Shown here: positions 17,608 through 27,034 of the stretch, piece after piece
Layout of the letters: the number at the start of each line of letters is the position of its first letter
Numbering within the stretch: the first letter of the stretch is position 1
Assembly: GCF_018987265.1 (NCBI RefSeq)
Contig: NZ_CP076853.1
Coordinates: 1,054,001-1,118,000 of the forward strand
Length of the DNA stretch: 64,000 nt
Reading direction: 5' to 3'
Origin: Rhizobium sp. WYJ-E13
GTDB taxonomy: Bacteria > Pseudomonadota > Alphaproteobacteria > Rhizobiales > Rhizobiaceae
Notes under the pieces: model-generated
What the model was told of the DNA's origin: nothing
Seen by the model: the letters and a program-made list of their open reading frames with translations, nothing else
Databases searched by the model: none
Program-made: the position numbers and the translations under genes

Positions 17608-20283
17608 TCAGCTCTTTTTCGTTTTCGCCGGTGCTTTTGCCTTGGTCGCCTTCGGCTTTGCGGCAGTCTTCGTCGTCTTGGCTTCAGCTGCGGCAGCCTT
17701 CGGCTTTGTGGCGGACTTAGGCTTCGCAGCCGTCTTAGTCTTGGGCTTAGCGGCAGGGGCCCTGCCGGCCTTTTCCGCAATCAGCACCAGCGCTTCCTCG
17801 ACGGTGATGGCCTGCGGATCCTTGCCTTTTGGCAGCGTCGCGTTGACCTTGCCCCAGTTGACATAGGGACCATAGCGCCCGTCACGAACGGTGATCGCGC
17901 CGCCATCGGGATGATCGCCGAGCTCCTTCAATGCTGCCGGTGTGCTGCGGCCTCCGCCCGGCGCCTTGTTCTGTTTTTCCGCAATCAGCGTCACGGCGCG
18001 GTTGAGGCCAACCGAGAAGACGTCCTCGATGCTCTCCAGATTGGCATAGGTGCCATCATGCAGCAGGAATGGCCCATAGCGACCGAGCCCGGAAGAGATC
18101 ATCTTGCCGGATTCCGGATGTTTGCCGATGTCGCGCGGCAGCGAGATCAGTGCCATCGCCTTTTCGTAGTCGATATCTTCGGGCTTCCAGCCCTTGGGAA
18201 GGGACGAGCGCTTGGCCTCCTTGCCGTCGCCGCGCTGGATATAGGGTCCGAAACGGCCGGACCTTAGCGTCAGTTCCTCGCCGGTGGTCGGATCGGTGCC
18301 GAGGTTCTTCGGCTCGTTCAGCGCGACGCCTTCAGCCTCACCGCCGTTTTCGGAAGAAAGCTGGCGGGTATAGTTGCATTCCGGATAGTTCGAGCAGCCG
18401 ACGAAGGCGCCATACTTGCCGAGTTTCAGGGACAGGTTGCCGGTGCCGCAAACCTGGCAGATGCGCGGATCGCTGCCGTCCTCGCGCTTGGGGAAGACCA
18501 GCGGTGCCAGCGCCTCGTTCAAGGAGTCTAAAACGTTGGTGACGCGCAGTTCCTTGGTATCTTCGATCTGCGAGAAGAAATCCTTCCAGAAATCGCGAAG
18601 GACCTGCTTCCAGTTGAGTTCGCCGGCCGAAATCCGGTCGAGCTTTTCTTCGAGATCGGCCGTGAAGTCGTACTCCACATACTTCGTGAAGAAACTTTCG
18701 AGGAAGGCGGTGACCAAACGACCCTTTGCCTGCGGGATCAGCTTGCGCTTGTCGATCGTCACATAATCGCGGTCGCGCAAAGTCGCGAGCGTCGCGGCAT
18801 AGGTGGATGGACGGCCGATGCCGAGCTCTTCCATCTTCTTGATGAGCGAGGCTTCCGAATAGCGCGGCGGCGGTTCGGTGAAATGTTGCGTGGAGTTGAT
18901 CTTCTGCTTGGCGAGGTTTTCGCGCGCATTGATCTCCGGCAGACGGCCATCCTCGTCATCGGCATCGTCGCTCTGCTCGCCATCTTCCTTCTGGTCGGTA
19001 TAGGCGGCGATGAAACCGTCGAAACGGATGACGGAGCCGACGGCGCGCAGCCCAGCCTTCTGGCCGTTCTTGTCGGCGAGGATTTCGGCCGTGGTGCGCT
19101 CGATTTCGGCGGATGCCATCTGGCTGGCAATGCCGCGCTTCCAGATCAGGTCGTAGAGGCGGATCTGGTCGGCATCGAGGAACTTGCGGACTCGGTCGGG
19201 CGAACGATTGAAATCGGTCGGGCGGATCGCTTCGTGCGCTTCCTGGGCGTTCTTCGCCTTGGTGGAGTAAAGACGCGCCTTCTCTGGCAGATAACGGTCG
19301 CCGAACTGTTCGCCGATGGCGCTCCGCGCCGCATCGATCGCTTCGGGGGCCATCTGCACACCGTCCGTACGCATATAGGTGATGAGACCGACGGTCTCGC
19401 CGCCGATGTCGACGCCCTCATAAAGCTTCTGCGCAATCTGCATGGTGCGCGAGGCCGAGAAGCCGAGCTTGGAGGACGCCGCCTGCTGGAGCGTCGAGGT
19501 CGTGAAGGGCGGTGCCGGATTGCGCTTGACGGGCTTTGCCTCGACGCTTTCGACGACGTAGCTTGCACCTTCCAGCAGCGCCTTCAGCTTGCCGGCTTCC
19601 TCGCCATTGGCAATCGAGCGCGGCTGCAACCGCTTTCCGTCGGCAGAAACCAGCCTTGCCTCGAACTCGTCGCCGCGCGGCGTCTTGAGCAGCGCCGACA
19701 GGTTCCAGTATTCCTCGGATATGAAACGTTCGATTTCGGATTCACGGTCGCAAACCAGGCGCAGCGCAACCGATTGCACGCGGCCTGCCGAACGCGCGCC
19801 GGGCAGCTTGCGCCAGAGAACGGGCGAGAGATTGAAGCCGACGAGATAATCGAGCGCGCGGCGTGCCAGATAGGCATCGACCAGCGGGACGTCGATGTCG
19901 CGCGGATCGGCCATCGCATCGAGCACGGCCTTCTTGGTGATGGCATTGAAGACGACGCGCTTGACCGGCTTGCCGTTGATGACACGCTTCTTGTTCAGAA
20001 GATCGAGAACATGCCAGGAGATTGCTTCGCCTTCGCGATCGGGGTCGGTTGCCAGAAACAAGGCATCGGAGGATTTCACCGCGTCGGCAATATCCTTCAT
20101 GCGTTTGGACGAGGCGCCATCCACCTCCCAGAGCATCTCGAAATCCTGATCCGGAAGAACTGATCCATCCTTGGCAGGCAGATCGCGCACATGGCCGAAA
20201 GAGGCGAGCACCTTGTATCCTGGACCCAGATACTTGTTGATCGTCTTGGCCTTGGCAGGCGATTCCACCACTACAACATTCAT
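17608..20283 (-). CDS. topA: DNA topoisomerase I
   Basis: Type IA topoisomerase relaxing negative supercoils. 891 residues: TOPRIM domain at the N-terminus (VVVESPAKAKTINKYLG, then DPDREGEAISWH), the active-site tyrosine in GLITYMRTDG near residue 305, one clear C-terminal four-Cys zinc finger (CQVCGTGNLS...FVGCSNYPEC), several short topoisomerase C-terminal repeats (GRYGPY type) and a Lys/Ala/Pro-rich tail of about 50 residues. The basic tail likely adds DNA binding. First gene of a topA-rnr unit. Confidence 0.97.
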   Translation of the reverse strand: MNVVVVESPAKAKTINKYLGPGYKVLASFGHVRDLPAKDGSVLPDQDFEMLWEVDGASSKRMKDIADAVKSSDALFLATDPDREGEAISWHVLDLLNKKRVINGKPVKRVVFNAITKKAVLDAMADPRDIDVPLVDAYLARRALDYLVGFNLSPVLWRKLPGARSAGRVQSVALRLVCDRESEIERFISEEYWNLSALLKTPRGDEFEARLVSADGKRLQPRSIANGEEAGKLKALLEGASYVVESVEAKPVKRNPAPPFTTSTLQQAASSKLGFSASRTMQIAQKLYEGVDIGGETVGLITYMRTDGVQMAPEAIDAARSAIGEQFGDRYLPEKARLYSTKAKNAQEAHEAIRPTDFNRSPDRVRKFLDADQIRLYDLIWKRGIASQMASAEIERTTAEILADKNGQKAGLRAVGSVIRFDGFIAAYTDQKEDGEQSDDADDEDGRLPEINARENLAKQKINSTQHFTEPPPRYSEASLIKKMEELGIGRPSTYAATLATLRDRDYVTIDKRKLIPQAKGRLVTAFLESFFTKYVEYDFTADLEEKLDRISAGELNWKQVLRDFWKDFFSQIEDTKELRVTNVLDSLNEALAPLVFPKREDGSDPRICQVCGTGNLSLKLGKYGAFVGCSNYPECNYTRQLSSENGGEAEGVALNEPKNLGTDPTTGEELTLRSGRFGPYIQRGDGKEAKRSSLPKGWKPEDIDYEKAMALISLPRDIGKHPESGKMISSGLGRYGPFLLHDGTYANLESIEDVFSVGLNRAVTLIAEKQNKAPGGGRSTPAALKELGDHPDGGAITVRDGRYGPYVNWGKVNATLPKGKDPQAITVEEALVLIAEKAGRAPAAKPKTKTAAKPKSATKPKAAAAEAKTTKTAAKPKATKAKAPAKTKKS

Positions 20284-20360
20284 GATGATTCTCTAAAAAA
20301 GATGCCGATCCGGCGAACAAGCAGGCGGAACACGCACTGCAACATGAATACCGGCCCTCC

Positions 20361-20389
20361 GACATGGACAGGGAATTCGCTCCGGTCAA
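20361..20389 (-). promoter_or_regulatory. Candidate promoter of topA
   Basis: Minus strand -35 TTGACC (20389-20384), 17-base spacer, -10 CATGTC (20366-20361), about 75 bases upstream of the topA ATG. The -35 is good, the -10 is weak. Confidence 0.4.
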
Positions 20390-20539
20390 GAGGTTTGCTC
20401 TAATTTTACCTCTTTCCGATGCGTCGCAACCATTGCGAGATAGAAAGTATGTTGCAATTCAAGATAATTGCTCTATCGTTTTTGAAGCGTGGTTCGGGCT
20501 CCTTGTAAAGCAGCCTTTTCTGATTTCACAGAGACAATT

Positions 20540-20746
20540 ATGGCGCCCAAGGTTGCAGAAAAAGACATCGATCGCTTGGCATCGCTTGAGAACATTACTT
20601 TCATCCGGCAGATGCTCGGCGAATTGCACCAGGTGGCAGAACGCGAAAAGGCGGAGATGCTCTGCTATCTCATCGAGATGGCTTATGTCGAGGCTGGAGA
20701 CCTGCAGTCACGCATGCATGACGGCTCAGTCGGTCATGGAAATTGA
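20540..20746 (+). CDS. Small conserved hypothetical protein
   Basis: 68 residues starting MAPKVAEKDIDRLASLENIT, mostly amphipathic helix (FIRQMLGELHQVAEREKAEMLCYLIEMAYVEAGD). I think it occurs widely in rhizobia but know no function. It has no membrane segment or motif. Its stop lies 21 bases inside the 3' end of dprA on the other strand. The open frame extends to 20489, but the ATG at 20540 gives a compact helical protein; the weak Shine-Dalgarno sequence leaves some doubt. Confidence 0.65.
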   Translation: MAPKVAEKDIDRLASLENITFIRQMLGELHQVAEREKAEMLCYLIEMAYVEAGDLQSRMHDGSVGHGN

Positions 20747-21874
20747 AACCAACCCGCCGGCATGGCGGTGAAGCCGCCCGGCCATATCCAGCTCCAGGAG
20801 AACGAGATAGACTGCGGAAGCCGAAAGACCGGTGTGACGGATGATGTCGTCGACCTCCACAGGCGTCGGACCGAGCGCATCGCTGACGAGCGTGCGATCC
20901 GTTTCGTCGGGCGGAAGCGACATCCTGCCGCCCTCGCGCTTCGGTTCTTCGGCTGATGGCAGCGAGAAGAGATCGGGCTGGGAGAGCGGCGCCAGCGCTT
21001 CCACGACATCCTCGGGCGAAGTGACGATCATCGCTCCCTCTTTGAGAAGGCCGTTCGTGCCGTGGCAGCGTGGATCGAGCGGCGAACCTGGCACGGCAAA
21101 GACCAGCCGCCCGAATTCGCCGGCCATCCGCGCCGTGATAAGCGAACCGGAGCGAACTGCTGCCTCCACGACCGCGACGCCGAGCGAGATTCCCGCAATC
21201 AGCCGGTTGCGGCGGGGAAAATCACGCGCACGCGGCTCCCAGCCGAAAGGCATCTCGCTGACGGCAAGCCCGTTGCCATTCCATATCTCCTCGAGCAGTC
21301 CGACATTTTCAGGCGGGTAGGGCTGGTTGAGCCCTCCGGCCATTGCGGCAATGGTGCCGGTATCGAGGCTCGCCCGATGGGCGGCCGTATCGATGCCGCG
21401 GGCAAGGCCGGAGACGACCAGATAGCCAGCCCGGCCGCAGTCTCGGGCAATCATCGCCGCGAACTTCGCGCCGCTGATGGAGGCATTGCGCGAACCGACG
21501 ATGCCGACCGCCGGCCTGTTTAGCACGGAAAGATCGCCTTTGACCGCGAGCAGCGGCGGCGCGCCGTCGATCTGGCGTAGCGCCTGCGGATAATCGGGCT
21601 CGCCGATGCCGACGAAACGGGCGCCGAAACGCTGGGCCGCCTCGAGTTCGCGATGCGCTTCAGCCTCGGTGGCGATGCGGATCGAACGGGTCGCACCGCC
21701 GCGCGCCGAAAGCTCCGGCAGCATGGAAAGTGCCGCTTCCGCTGAACCGAAATGATTGATGAGATCACGAAAGGTCGCAGGGCCGACATTGTCGGAGCGG
21801 ATCAGCCTCAGCCAAGCGATCCTCTGTCTCTCCGTCAGCGCAATTCCCTTTGGCTTTGCGCTGAGCGCGTCCAT
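20726..21874 (-). CDS. dprA: DNA processing protein DprA
   Basis: Loads RecA on incoming single-stranded DNA during transformation; also kept in non-competent species. 382 residues: N-terminal SAM-like helices (RLIRSDNVGPATFRDLI), the Rossmann-like DprA domain with GIVGSRNASISGAKFA and VVSGLARGIDTAAHRASL, and a C-terminal winged-helix domain (about 315-380, VEVDDIIRHTGLSASAVY). Its ATG overlaps the TAA of plsY by one base, so translation is probably coupled. Confidence 0.95.
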   Translation of the reverse strand: MDALSAKPKGIALTERQRIAWLRLIRSDNVGPATFRDLINHFGSAEAALSMLPELSARGGATRSIRIATEAEAHRELEAAQRFGARFVGIGEPDYPQALRQIDGAPPLLAVKGDLSVLNRPAVGIVGSRNASISGAKFAAMIARDCGRAGYLVVSGLARGIDTAAHRASLDTGTIAAMAGGLNQPYPPENVGLLEEIWNGNGLAVSEMPFGWEPRARDFPRRNRLIAGISLGVAVVEAAVRSGSLITARMAGEFGRLVFAVPGSPLDPRCHGTNGLLKEGAMIVTSPEDVVEALAPLSQPDLFSLPSAEEPKREGGRMSLPPDETDRTLVSDALGPTPVEVDDIIRHTGLSASAVYLVLLELDMAGRLHRHAGGLVSISMTD

Positions 21875-22494
21875 TACCCCTTAGCCCCGATCTTGCTTTC
21901 CGTGCCATTCATCAGGCGGGAAATATTTGCCTTGTGCTTCCAGTAGGAGACGACGGTCATGATCGCCATGATTGCCGCAACCTTTTCATCACCCAATATC
22001 CACAATGCAACCGGAATGACAAGCATCGCAATCAGCGCGGAAAGCGAGGAATAGCGGGTGATAAAGGCGGTCCCCAGCCAGACGGCTGCAAAGAGGAGAA
22101 CCATTGACGGCGCAACACCGAGAAGCGTGCCGATATAGGTGGCGACACCCTTGCCGCCCTTGAAGCCGATCCAGACCGGAAAAAGGTGGCCGATGAAGGC
22201 GAAGAAACCGGCGATGATACCCGCTTCCTCGCCCGCAAAATAGGCCATGATCCAGGCGGCTGCGGCCGCCTTCAGCGCATCGAGCAGCAGCGTTGCGGCT
22301 GCAAGCTTCTTGTTGCCGGTGCGCAGAACATTCGTCGCGCCGATATTGCCGGAACCGATGCTGCGGACGTCGCCAAGGCCGGCGGCGCGTGTGAGGATGA
22401 GGCCGAACGGGATGGAGCCGAGCAGGTAGCCGACGACAACAGCCACAAGCGCCAGAGGCAGCGTAATCTGCCAGGTAACAAGATCAGATATCAT
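21874..22494 (-). CDS. plsY: Glycerol-3-phosphate acyltransferase PlsY
   Basis: Transfers acyl from acyl-phosphate to glycerol-3-phosphate, the first step of phospholipid synthesis. 206 residues with about five membrane helices and the family motifs [22 protein letters not shown] and a C-terminal [11 protein letters not shown]. The start giving [14 protein letters not shown] is chosen: the longer frame to 22668 has a charged, non-membrane extension that overlaps pyrC. It is 52 bases after pyrC and overlaps dprA by one base. Confidence 0.95.
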   Translation of the reverse strand: MISDLVTWQITLPLALVAVVVGYLLGSIPFGLILTRAAGLGDVRSIGSGNIGATNVLRTGNKKLAAATLLLDALKAAAAAWIMAYFAGEEAGIIAGFFAFIGHLFPVWIGFKGGKGVATYIGTLLGVAPSMVLLFAAVWLGTAFITRYSSLSALIAMLVIPVALWILGDEKVAAIMAIMTVVSYWKHKANISRLMNGTESKIGAKG

Positions 22495-22546
22495 TTTTGT
22501 TCCCCAATCCTTTGCCGAGAGGCTGCCCAGAAGGGCTGTGCAGCCC

Positions 22547-23839
22547 TCAGCCCTGCAATGCGTGAACCAGCTTGCCGCCCACATAGGTCGCGACGGCTCG
22601 TCCGCTGAAGCGTGCATCCTCGAACGGCGTGTTCTTCGAGCGGGAAAGAAGCATGTCCTTGGCGACAAGCCAAGGCTCCTCCAGGTCGATCAAGGCAATA
22701 TCGGCCTTGGCGCCGGGCTTCAGCGTTCCGGCATCAAGACCGAAGATCTGCGCCGGTCGCGTCGACATCGCATCGATCAGCCGCATCAGGCTGACCTGCT
22801 CGCTGTGATAGAGCCGCAAAGCTGCCGCGAGCATGGTTTCGAGCCCGACCGCACCGTCCTCGGCTTCGCCGAAGGGCAGGCGCTTGGTATCGACATCCTG
22901 CGGATCGTGCGAGGAGACGATAATATCGATCGCGCCCTTCGCCAGCGCATCCACCATCGCCACCCGGTCATCCTCTGAGCGCAGCGGCGGATAGAGCTTG
23001 AAGAAGGTCCGGTATTCGCCGATGTCGTTCTCGTTCAGCGCCAGATTGTTGATCGACACGCCGCAGGTGACTTTCGCGCCGCGCGAGCGGGCAAGCTCGA
23101 TCGCCTCAACCGATTCCGGAACGGAGATCATTGCTGCGTGATAATTGCCCCGCGTCAGTTGGGCGATGCGTAGATCACGCTCGAGCGGGATGAGCTCTGC
23201 TTCCTTCGGGATGCCGGAAAGGCCGAGCCAGCTTGCGAGCAGGCCTTCATGCATGACGCCGTTGGCGCCGAGGTATTTGTCGCGCGTTGCGCAGGAAATG
23301 ACGGCGCCGAATTCACGTGCATAGGTCATCACCCGGCGCAGCACCTGGGCATCGGAAATGCTGCCATGCGCGTCGGTGAAGGCGACGGCGCCTGCCTGCA
23401 TCAACAGGCCGATTTCCGTCATCTCCTCGCCGGCAAGCCCCTTGGTGATGGCCGCTGCCGGATAGACGTTGACCACGGCCGTATCCCGCGCCGTCTTCTT
23501 GACGAATTCGACGAGCGCGATGTCGTCTATAACGGGATGTGTGTCCGGCATCATGATGATGGAGGTCACACCGCCTGCCGCCGCGGCGCGGCTTGCCGAA
23601 GCGATGGTTTCGCGATGTTCGCCGCCCGGTTCGCCGATATGGACGCGGGCGTCGACGAGGCCAGGCACTGCGACGAGGCCGGTGCAGTCGCGTACCGTGG
23701 CGCCTCCGGGCGTGCCCTGGTTCTGCACATCCTTGCCGGCCGCAACGATTAGGCCGTCCTTGACGATAACAGTGCCGATCTCATCGAGATTGCGGGAGGG
23801 GTCGACGATGCGGACATTCTTGAGGACGAGATTGCTCAT
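22547..23839 (-). CDS. pyrC: Dihydroorotase-like protein, probably catalytically inactive (PyrC'/PyrX type)
   Basis: 430 residues with the class I dihydroorotase/amidohydrolase fold. It overlaps pyrB by four bases (ATGA). The metal-binding residues are mostly lost: the usual DxHxH reads DARVH (63-67, first His replaced by Arg65), the HH of the vTxxxxPHH region reads SINN (N264, N265), the second His of the HxxH region is Met237, and the catalytic TDHAPH motif reads SSHDPQ (309-314). Structural landmarks (EPG, MMPDT, PPLR, GLET) remain. In Pseudomonas such PyrC' proteins are non-catalytic partners of aspartate transcarbamoylase; I infer the same here, with an active dihydroorotase elsewhere. 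Confidence 0.88.
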   Translation of the reverse strand: MSNLVLKNVRIVDPSRNLDEIGTVIVKDGLIVAAGKDVQNQGTPGGATVRDCTGLVAVPGLVDARVHIGEPGGEHRETIASASRAAAAGGVTSIIMMPDTHPVIDDIALVEFVKKTARDTAVVNVYPAAAITKGLAGEEMTEIGLLMQAGAVAFTDAHGSISDAQVLRRVMTYAREFGAVISCATRDKYLGANGVMHEGLLASWLGLSGIPKEAELIPLERDLRIAQLTRGNYHAAMISVPESVEAIELARSRGAKVTCGVSINNLALNENDIGEYRTFFKLYPPLRSEDDRVAMVDALAKGAIDIIVSSHDPQDVDTKRLPFGEAEDGAVGLETMLAAALRLYHSEQVSLMRLIDAMSTRPAQIFGLDAGTLKPGAKADIALIDLEEPWLVAKDMLLSRSKNTPFEDARFSGRAVATYVGGKLVHALQG

Positions 23840-24792
23840 GCGCTCACTCCATCCGTGCGGGGTCCCTGGTTCTGGGAAACAAGCAGCGTCTCCATGACGG
23901 CCATGCGCACTGCGACCCCCATTTCCACCTGTTCCGCAATTACGCTCTGCGGACCATCGGCGACCTCGGAAGCGATTTCCACGCCGCGGTTCATCGGCCC
24001 GGGATGCATGACGAGCGCATCCTCCTTCGCCGCCTTCAGCGTTTCCGCATCAAGGCCGTAGAAATGATAGTATTCGCGCACCGACGGCACAAAGGCGCCG
24101 GACATGCGTTCGCGCTGCAGCCGCAGCATCATCACCACATCCGCGTCCTTCAGCCCTTCCTTCATCGAATGGAAGACCTCGACGCCCATCTCCGCGATGC
24201 CGGCCGGCAGCAGCGTCGCAGGGGCGACGACGCGCACCCTGGCACCCATGGCGTTCAGAAGCAGGATGTTGGAGCGCGCCACGCGCGAATGCAGCACGTC
24301 GCCGCAGATCGCCACGATGATGCGCGACAGCCGGCCCTTGGCACGGCGGATCGTCAGCGCGTCGAGCAGCGCCTGCGTCGGATGCTCATGCTGGCCATCG
24401 CCGGCATTGACGACGGAGCAGGAGACCTTCTGGGCGAGAAGCGCTGCGGCACCGGCGCTGGAGTGGCGGATGATCAAGACGTCCGGCCGCATCGCGTTCA
24501 GCGTCATCGCAGTGTCGATCAGCGTCTCGCCCTTCTTCACCGAGGAATTTCCGACCGACATGTTCATGACGTCGGCGCCGAGGCGTTTGCCGGCAAGTTC
24601 GAAGGAGGATTGCGTGCGCGTCGATGCCTCGAAGAAGAGGTTGATCTGCGTCAGTCCCCGAAGGGTCGACGTCTTCTTCTCTCGCTGTCGACTGATCTTG
24701 ACGGCTTCGTCGGCCTTGTCGAGAAGATAGGTAATATCCTGCTCGGTGAGGCCCTTGATGCCAATGAGGTGGCGGTGGGGGAAAAAGACCAT
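23836..24792 (-). CDS. pyrB: Aspartate carbamoyltransferase catalytic subunit
   Basis: Makes N-carbamoylaspartate from carbamoyl phosphate and aspartate, the committed step of pyrimidine synthesis. 318 residues from the ATG giving [15 protein letters not shown]. The carbamoyl-phosphate loop [13 protein letters not shown], the [10 protein letters not shown] motif and the aspartate-site LRLQRERM are intact. A promoter 30 bases upstream fits this start rather than the longer frame to 24849. It is the first gene of pyrB-pyrC-plsY-dprA. Confidence 0.96.
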   Translation of the reverse strand: MVFFPHRHLIGIKGLTEQDITYLLDKADEAVKISRQREKKTSTLRGLTQINLFFEASTRTQSSFELAGKRLGADVMNMSVGNSSVKKGETLIDTAMTLNAMRPDVLIIRHSSAGAAALLAQKVSCSVVNAGDGQHEHPTQALLDALTIRRAKGRLSRIIVAICGDVLHSRVARSNILLLNAMGARVRVVAPATLLPAGIAEMGVEVFHSMKEGLKDADVVMMLRLQRERMSGAFVPSVREYYHFYGLDAETLKAAKEDALVMHPGPMNRGVEIASEVADGPQSVIAEQVEMGVAVRMAVMETLLVSQNQGPRTDGVSA

Positions 24793-24820
24793 GACCCTGC
24801 CTCTTATTGTCTTCGCGGGG

Positions 24821-24849
24821 TCTATAAAGAGTGCGGGGGGAAGGGGCAA
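24821..24849 (-). promoter_or_regulatory. Candidate promoter of pyrB operon
   Basis: Minus strand -35 TTGCCC (24849-24844), 17-base spacer, -10 TATAGA (24826-24821), giving a leader of about 20 bases. Confidence 0.5.
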
Positions 24850-24906
24850 GCATCCGCTATGCGCAAATCCCTATGTTCCCCATGCATTTTCCGTCGAATC
24901 CCGCTA

Positions 24907-25010
24907 CTGCATGATTCCTTAAATCGGAATCGATTTAAGGATAAAATTATGCAGCAATTTAAGATGCTACAGCGTCCTTCGCGCGTCTGAAAAGACGCGC
25001 GGCGCTGTAG
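24907..25010. repeat. Rhizobium-type intergenic palindromic element
   Basis: About 104 bases made of two nested cruciforms. The first has CTGCAT/ATGCAG outside CCTTAAATCG-GAAT-CGATTTAAGG (24917-24940). The second has CTACAGCG/CGCTGTAG outside CGCGCGTCT-GAAA-AGACGCGCG (24980-25001). I recognise this sequence as one that recurs between genes in Rhizobium genomes, but only this copy lies in the window. Function unknown. Confidence 0.7.
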
Positions 25011-25076
25011 AGCAGAAATCTGCGAATCATGAACTTCCGGTTTCCTTTTGCCGGGCTCTTGAAATAGAAGCGAATA

Positions 25077-26735
25077 ATGACCGCCGCAAACCGGACTGAA
25101 GCCAAACTCGCCGAACTCAACCAGCCGAGCCTCTGGTCGGGAATCAATGCCTATCGATCCGATCCGCTGATCGTCGATCTGACCTCCACGCTGCCGCGCT
25201 CCATCCGTGATGATCTTGAAAACACGGGCCGTTACGTGACCTCGCCCGAGGCCCAGGAACTGGCGCGCATGGCAAACCAGGGCACGCCGCAGCTTCGCAC
25301 CCACGGTCCGCGCGGCGAGCGTCTGGATATCGTTGAATTCCATCCCGCCTGGCATGCGCTGATGCGCCGTTCCATGGCTTCGGGCCTGCATTCCTCCGTC
25401 TGGGATCCGCAGGCCGATACCGAGGCCAAGGACCAGTCCCACCACATTCGCGCGGCCCGCTTCTATCTGACGGCACAGCTCGAATCCGGCCATCTCTGCC
25501 CGCTGACGATGACGAGCGCATCCGTTGCCGCTCTCTCGGCGTCACCGGCTGTCCAGAAGGACTGGGCGCCGAAGATCCTGTCGCGCAAATATGACTCGTC
25601 CAATCGCCCGGCAATGCAGAAATCGGCCGTGACGATCGGCATGGGCATGACGGAAAAGCAGGGCGGCACGGATGTCCGTGCCAACAAGACCGCTGCCGAA
25701 AAAGTCAGCGAGGGTATTTACCGCCTCTCCGGCCACAAGTGGTTCATGTCCGCGCCGATGAGCGACGCCTTCATCATGCTGGCGCAGACCAAGGAGGGCA
25801 TGGGCTGCTTCTTGGTGCCGCGCCTGCTGGAGGACGGTTCAGCCAATGGCCTGCAATTCCAGCGCCTGAAGGACAAGATTGGCAACCGCTCCAACGCTTC
25901 ATCCGAAGTGGAGTTCACCGATACGTTCGGTTTCCTGCTCGGTGGCCCCGATGCCGGCATCCGCACCATTCTCGATATGGTGACGCTGACACGCCTCGAC
26001 TGCGCGCTGGCCTCTTCCGGCATCATGCGCGCCTCGCTGGCCGAGGCGGTGCACCATACCCGCGGTCGCAGCGTCTTCGGCAAGATGCTGGTCAACCAAC
26101 CGATCATGACGCGTGTGCTCGCCGATATGGCGCTCGATGTCGCCGCGGCCACGGCTCTCTCCTTCCGTCTGGCCGATGCCTTCGACAAGGCGCGCGGCAA
26201 TGCCGAAGACGCGGCCTATGCCCGCGTCATGACGCCGGTTGCCAAATACTGGTGCTGCAAGATCGCCCCGTCGCTGATCTACGAGGCGATGGAATGCATC
26301 GGCGGCAGCGGCTATATCGAAGAGCGCCCGATCGCCCGCCACTACCGCGAGGCCCCGGTCAATGCGATCTGGGAAGGTTCGGGCAATGTCATGGCGCTGG
26401 ACGTGCTGCGTGTGCTGAACCGCGGCAAGGATCTCTTCGAGACGGTTTTCGCAGGCTTTGCGCGCGATCTCGGCCCGGCCGGCAAGAAAACGATCGACGT
26501 GCTGCGCGCGGCGATCGCGCTCTGCGAACAGGATGAGGGTGCGGCCCGCCTGCTCGTCGAACAATTGGCGCTTGCTGCTGGCGCCGCCGAACTCTATCGT
26601 CTCGGGGCAGGGCGAATTGCCGATGCCTTCATCGAGACCCGTCTTGCCGGCGGCTGGCGCTCGACCTACGGCATGCTCGATTCGCGCTTCGACGCGAGCT
26701 ATATCGTCGATCTGCTTTACCCGCCTGCTGCGTAG
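25077..26735 (+). CDS. aidB: AidB-like acyl-CoA dehydrogenase-family flavoprotein
   Basis: 552 residues of the acyl-CoA dehydrogenase fold in its long AidB form. Telling segments: MGMTEKQGGTDVRANKT (FAD/substrate region as in AidB), GHKWFMSAPMSD, and CIGGSGYIEE with the downstream WEGSGNVMALDVLR. E. coli AidB is part of the adaptive response to DNA alkylation and binds DNA through its C-terminal domain, which is present here by length. True substrate is uncertain. The gene stands alone, after the palindromic element and before rne on the other strand. Confidence 0.9.
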   Translation: MTAANRTEAKLAELNQPSLWSGINAYRSDPLIVDLTSTLPRSIRDDLENTGRYVTSPEAQELARMANQGTPQLRTHGPRGERLDIVEFHPAWHALMRRSMASGLHSSVWDPQADTEAKDQSHHIRAARFYLTAQLESGHLCPLTMTSASVAALSASPAVQKDWAPKILSRKYDSSNRPAMQKSAVTIGMGMTEKQGGTDVRANKTAAEKVSEGIYRLSGHKWFMSAPMSDAFIMLAQTKEGMGCFLVPRLLEDGSANGLQFQRLKDKIGNRSNASSEVEFTDTFGFLLGGPDAGIRTILDMVTLTRLDCALASSGIMRASLAEAVHHTRGRSVFGKMLVNQPIMTRVLADMALDVAAATALSFRLADAFDKARGNAEDAAYARVMTPVAKYWCCKIAPSLIYEAMECIGGSGYIEERPIARHYREAPVNAIWEGSGNVMALDVLRVLNRGKDLFETVFAGFARDLGPAGKKTIDVLRAAIALCEQDEGAARLLVEQLALAAGAAELYRLGAGRIADAFIETRLAGGWRSTYGMLDSRFDASYIVDLLYPPAA

Positions 26736-26975
26736 CGTGACGGCGGGCAGGATGCGAGCCATCTGGGTGTCGCAGGCCCGAAAGTGCAGCATGTGCTGCA
26801 TTTATCCCGACATCAACGCCGGCAATCAGGGCGGTCTGCGCTTCTGATCTTCGCGGGCTTTGTGCGCCGGCTCCCGCTCGTCTCGCTCTCGGAAACCACC
26901 GTCTGGTTTGGCCGTACGCTCAAGGCTGAGCTTCGTCCAACCGACAGCGGGCTGAACGCTCTCATTCAATTGCAT
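26736..26975. other. Gap between aidB and rne, nothing convincing
   Basis: Convergent intergenic space. A short inverted repeat GCAGCATGTGCTGC (about 26787-26800) may help end aidB transcription, but lacks a clear T-tract. A 31-codon frame from 26751 has no supporting feature. The right end holds the rne terminator. Confidence 0.4.
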
Positions 26976-27006
26976 AAAAAATCCGGCCGCGTCACCGCAG
27001 CCGGAT
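26976..27006 (-). terminator. Intrinsic terminator of rne
   Basis: Minus strand stem ATCCGGC/GCCGGAT (27006-27000 with 26987-26981) followed by six T residues (26981-26976). Confidence 0.75.
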
Positions 27007-27034
27007 CATGTCACTTATTCCCGAAAATAAGCTT

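Noticed and set aside
15611..17866. Plus-strand frame of 751 codons opposite rnr
   Set aside because: Antisense shadow of a clear RNase R gene.
26751..26846. 31-codon frame with a Cys-rich segment after aidB
   Set aside because: No ribosome-binding site; a short inverted repeat within it better explains the sequence.
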